A stretch of DNA of 7,880 bases from Luminiphilus sp. (lineage in GTDB: Bacteria > Pseudomonadota > Gammaproteobacteria > Pseudomonadales > Halieaceae), in contig JAQXEB010000308.1 in NCBI GenBank assembly GCA_029251065.1, positions 1 through 7,880 of the forward strand, written 5' to 3'. Both the position numbers and the translations under genes were made by a program. Positions 6,210-7,880 of the stretch are shown here, piece by piece. A model generated the notes under the pieces. It made no database searches, was not told the origin of the DNA, and saw only the letters and a program-made list of their open reading frames with translations. Position 1 is the first letter of the stretch. Every line of letters begins with the position of its first letter.

Positions 6210-6434
6210 GGTCTCTGTGGCCTAGTGGTTTTTCTCGTGGGTTGGGGTGCCGTCGGCTTTGTCCATCTACCGTGACACGGTAACCAACTTCTGAGTAGCA
6301 AGAAACAGTAAGGTTGAGAATAAGAAAAAGCTCGAGCGGTGTTTTTACAAGAGACTCGGCGTTCGCTTTATCGAAACCGGCGTTAGAGCCAAATGAAACA
6401 GCTCGCGCTCGACACATTGATTTTTTGTCACCAA
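6210..6434. other. Intergenic stretch without a recognised gene
   Basis: With the small candidate gene, this forms a gap of about 500 bp between the TerB-like gene and the membrane-protein pair. A 90-residue open frame covers most of it on the minus strand (6145-6417), but its composition is not protein-like and it has no ribosome binding site. I see a 15-bp palindrome at 6268-6282, a duplicated CGGCGTT around 6357-6385 and A/T-rich tracts near 6320-6345. I see no tRNA, known small RNA or terminator. Confidence 0.4.
6268..6282. repeat. 15-bp palindrome TACCGTGACACGGTA
   Basis: The arms TACCGTG and CACGGTA are perfect inverted copies around a single central base, a typical shape for a dimeric repressor site. 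It lies 58 bp upstream of the start of the candidate small cysteine-rich gene on the minus strand. With a one-base loop it is a poor RNA hairpin, so a DNA-binding site is the more natural reading. Its function is unknown. Confidence 0.4.
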
Positions 6435-6887
6435 TCAGATTCCTTTGGCAGCCGAGAGTTTCGCTTTAATAAAGTCCGAGTGCGACACATAAAGCAGGTC
6501 TGACGCTTTTCGGATGGCGGCTTCCTCGTACTTATCAACCACGCCATCGGCGTAGGCAATTCGCCAGAACTGTTCCACAAGCGTAATGCGGTCCTCGATT
6601 GAGAGCTCATTACAGGCGAGGCGCGTGTACGCGTACAATCCGGCGGATTGCTCTTTTTCATTGCGTGCACTCTCTAACAGTTCGTCTGCTGCACAGCCTT
6701 CACTGGAATGGTAGGTCTCTAGCAGTGCCCTAATGGTCTGGGTCTCTGTCGCACTTTCACTAAAGTCACTTTGCGCGATTTCGAGCATAAGAACCGCCAG
6801 CGCACGGTTAAGTATTTCTTGCTCCGCGCGATCGGTACTGTCTTCTGTGCTTATTCGGGTGAGTTGCTTAAGCCATTTAAACGCCAC
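6435..6887 (-). CDS. TerB-like domain protein
   Basis: A 150-residue, all-helical, acidic protein resembling the TerB/DjlA-N fold. The two pseudo-repeats of the fold are visible: ALAVLMLEIAQSDFSESATETQTI (29-52), and VEQFWRIAYADGVVDKYEEAAIRK (104-127) with the AYADG-x2-D-x2-E pattern typical of TerB, followed by SHSDFIKAKL near the end. TerB-like proteins are often described as metal-binding adaptors in tellurite or stress responses, but no other ter gene is nearby, so a resistance role should not be assumed. The start is GTG at 6887, supported by AAGGA at 6898-6894 six bases upstream; an ATG at 6889 is out of frame. It is divergent from the sensor gene (120 bp apart). Many marine Gammaproteobacteria carry such stand-alone TerB proteins of unknown role. 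Confidence 0.8.
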   Translation of the reverse strand: MAFKWLKQLTRISTEDSTDRAEQEILNRALAVLMLEIAQSDFSESATETQTIRALLETYHSSEGCAADELLESARNEKEQSAGLYAYTRLACNELSIEDRITLVEQFWRIAYADGVVDKYEEAAIRKASDLLYVSHSDFIKAKLSAAKGI

Positions 6888-6893
6888 ATGGTA

Positions 6894-6898
6894 TCCTT
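6894..6898 (-). promoter_or_regulatory. Ribosome binding site of the TerB-like gene
   Basis: The minus strand reads AAGGA, six bases before the GTG at 6887-6885. It selects this GTG over the nearby out-of-frame ATG at 6889. Confidence 0.6.
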
Positions 6899-7007
6899 AC
6901 ATTATCATCAGTTTGTCGACTGTAACTGCGCGCCAACCATTACCCAACTAAGTCGCAGGCACTTTGTCGTCATCGAGCGTACTAAAGTATTGGTTTTTGG
7001 CAAAAGC

Positions 7008-7880
7008 ATGCAAATTAGAGCAACTTACAATATTGTTTTTTTAATGCCGCTGGTGACCTTTGTTTTAGGCTTACTGGTCGTAAGCGTGTCGACGGAGCGC
7101 GCTCAGCAGGCTTATGATGAGCGGTATCGTGCCGGCTTTGAGGGGGACGCTGCGGTCAGGGTGCTAGTGCGTGATGCGTTGGCTGAGCGGCTGCAGGGCT
7201 ACCTTAGAACTTATGTTTCAGCCGTTTCGTCGGCGGCATCCCTAAGCATGGAGGATGCTCTTCGAGGGGGCTTCACTGCGTTAGTGCAGAACTTCGGCGC
7301 CGATTCGAGCTCAAGGGTTCTTCATTTTTACGTTGCCACTCTCAATCCTCAGGGCCGAGTTATTATCGTTCAGTCTTACCCTCGCGAGGAGCTGGTGGGC
7401 GAGGATATAACGGATCATCCAATGATGGACGGGTTTGATTTTTCCACCCCTTCTGGTGTACTACGCCAAACTGTTTACCGTGCTTCACCCGGAAATGATC
7501 CTTCGTTTACCTCCGAAGGGCCGGTTGCATTTAGGCGCCATGTTTTTCGATTAGAACGACTCAAGGTCCCTCTGTTCGGCATTGTGAAGCAAAATCTCGT
7601 TGAAATAGAGCGCTATATTGATCGCGAGTTAAGGGTCTTAGGGCCACTACCCGCATTGGCTGTCAGGCACTATGACCCTGAGACAGGGAGCTGTGTATTG
7701 GCCTACCGACCTGACACTGGTGAGACTCCGTGCACTGACTCAGAGCCTCCCGATCCGCTTTCATTGCTGTACTCCTCCGAGCGGCAAGGATTTCAGAGCT
7801 ATATACTTCCAACCGAGACTTACGCTAAACACGTATTACAGAAACAGCAGTCGATTTTTCCATTGACCGAGTTAGCCTTG
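7008..7880 (+). CDS. Membrane-anchored sensor protein, N-terminal part (runs off the window)
   Basis: An open frame from ATG 7008 continues to the last base without a stop, giving 291 residues. It starts with a short basic segment and a transmembrane helix at about 9-28 (NIVFLMPLVTFVLGLLVVS), followed by at least 260 residues of mostly polar, presumably periplasmic sequence. Helical sequence at 30-95 leads to an alpha/beta region (VLHFYVATLNPQGRVIIVQS, 104-123) and GEDITDHPMMDGF (131-143), which recalls the ligand pocket of PDC/Cache-type sensors. Such an N-terminus usually precedes a histidine kinase, GGDEF/EAL or methyl-accepting output domain; which one lies beyond the edge. No second membrane helix is reached. 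The ATG has a poor Shine-Dalgarno; an in-frame TTG at 6990 is the only close alternative. It is divergent from the TerB-like gene. I cannot name it. Confidence 0.75.
   Translation, partial: MQIRATYNIVFLMPLVTFVLGLLVVSVSTERAQQAYDERYRAGFEGDAAVRVLVRDALAERLQGYLRTYVSAVSSAASLSMEDALRGGFTALVQNFGADSSSRVLHFYVATLNPQGRVIIVQSYPREELVGEDITDHPMMDGFDFSTPSGVLRQTVYRASPGNDPSFTSEGPVAFRRHVFRLERLKVPLFGIVKQNLVEIERYIDRELRVLGPLPALAVRHYDPETGSCVLAYRPDTGETPCTDSEPPDPLSLLYSSERQGFQSYILPTETYAKHVLQKQQSIFPLTELAL

Noticed and set aside
6145..6417. 90-residue minus-strand open frame in the intergenic gap
   Set aside because: Its composition is not protein-like, there is no ribosome binding site, and it overlaps the more convincing cysteine-rich frame in a different register.
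6419..6438. TGATT...AATCA inverted repeat as terminator of the TerB-like gene
   Set aside because: The stem is only 5 bp and AT-rich, with no following T-tract on the minus strand.
6435..6887. Tellurite resistance operon
   Set aside because: Only a TerB-like domain is present; no terA, terC, terD, terE or terZ gene is nearby.

Overview
The window reads as chromosomal DNA of a free-living Gammaproteobacterium. The best clues are the gltD-hemE order, a 354-residue HemE and an E. coli-type CysE that read as close gammaproteobacterial homologues, and a DUF3094 protein, a family I know from Pseudomonas/Marinobacter-like lineages. Tight gene packing, moderate GC and a membrane-anchored sensor suggest a marine group such as OM60/NOR5 (Halieaceae). 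That placement is inference only. Nothing looks like a phage, transposon, integron or CRISPR array.

Layout. Positions 1-1572 (+): the 3' end of gltD, then hemE (glutamate synthesis and heme synthesis). Positions 1560-3093 (-): a TrmB-family methyltransferase followed by cysE; cysE overlaps the end of hemE tail to tail. Positions 3152-3880 (+): a hexapeptide-repeat acyltransferase, whose end overlaps the end of comF (3802-4668, -) by 79 bp. Positions 4783-4998 (+): a small single-pass DUF3094 protein. Positions 5017-5924 (-): two unrecognised four-helix membrane proteins joined by an ATGA start/stop overlap. Positions 5925-6434: the only long stretch without a recognised gene. It holds a tandem operator-like repeat over a likely promoter, a candidate 49-residue cysteine-rich protein on the minus strand, and a 15-bp palindrome. 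Positions 6435-6887 (-): a TerB-like protein. Positions 7008-7880 (+): the start of a membrane sensor protein that runs off the right edge.

How it fits together. Most named genes are housekeeping: nitrogen assimilation, heme, cysteine, RNA modification and a ComF-type phosphoribosyltransferase. They share no single pathway beyond gltD-hemE. Less ordinary is the minus-strand block at about 5017-6209: an unknown membrane-protein pair with a strong ribosome binding site, preceded by two 23-bp repeats on a 29-bp pitch that overlap a plausible promoter. This looks like a specifically regulated two-gene membrane module of unknown function. It is the best candidate here for something undescribed, but the sequence does not say what it does.
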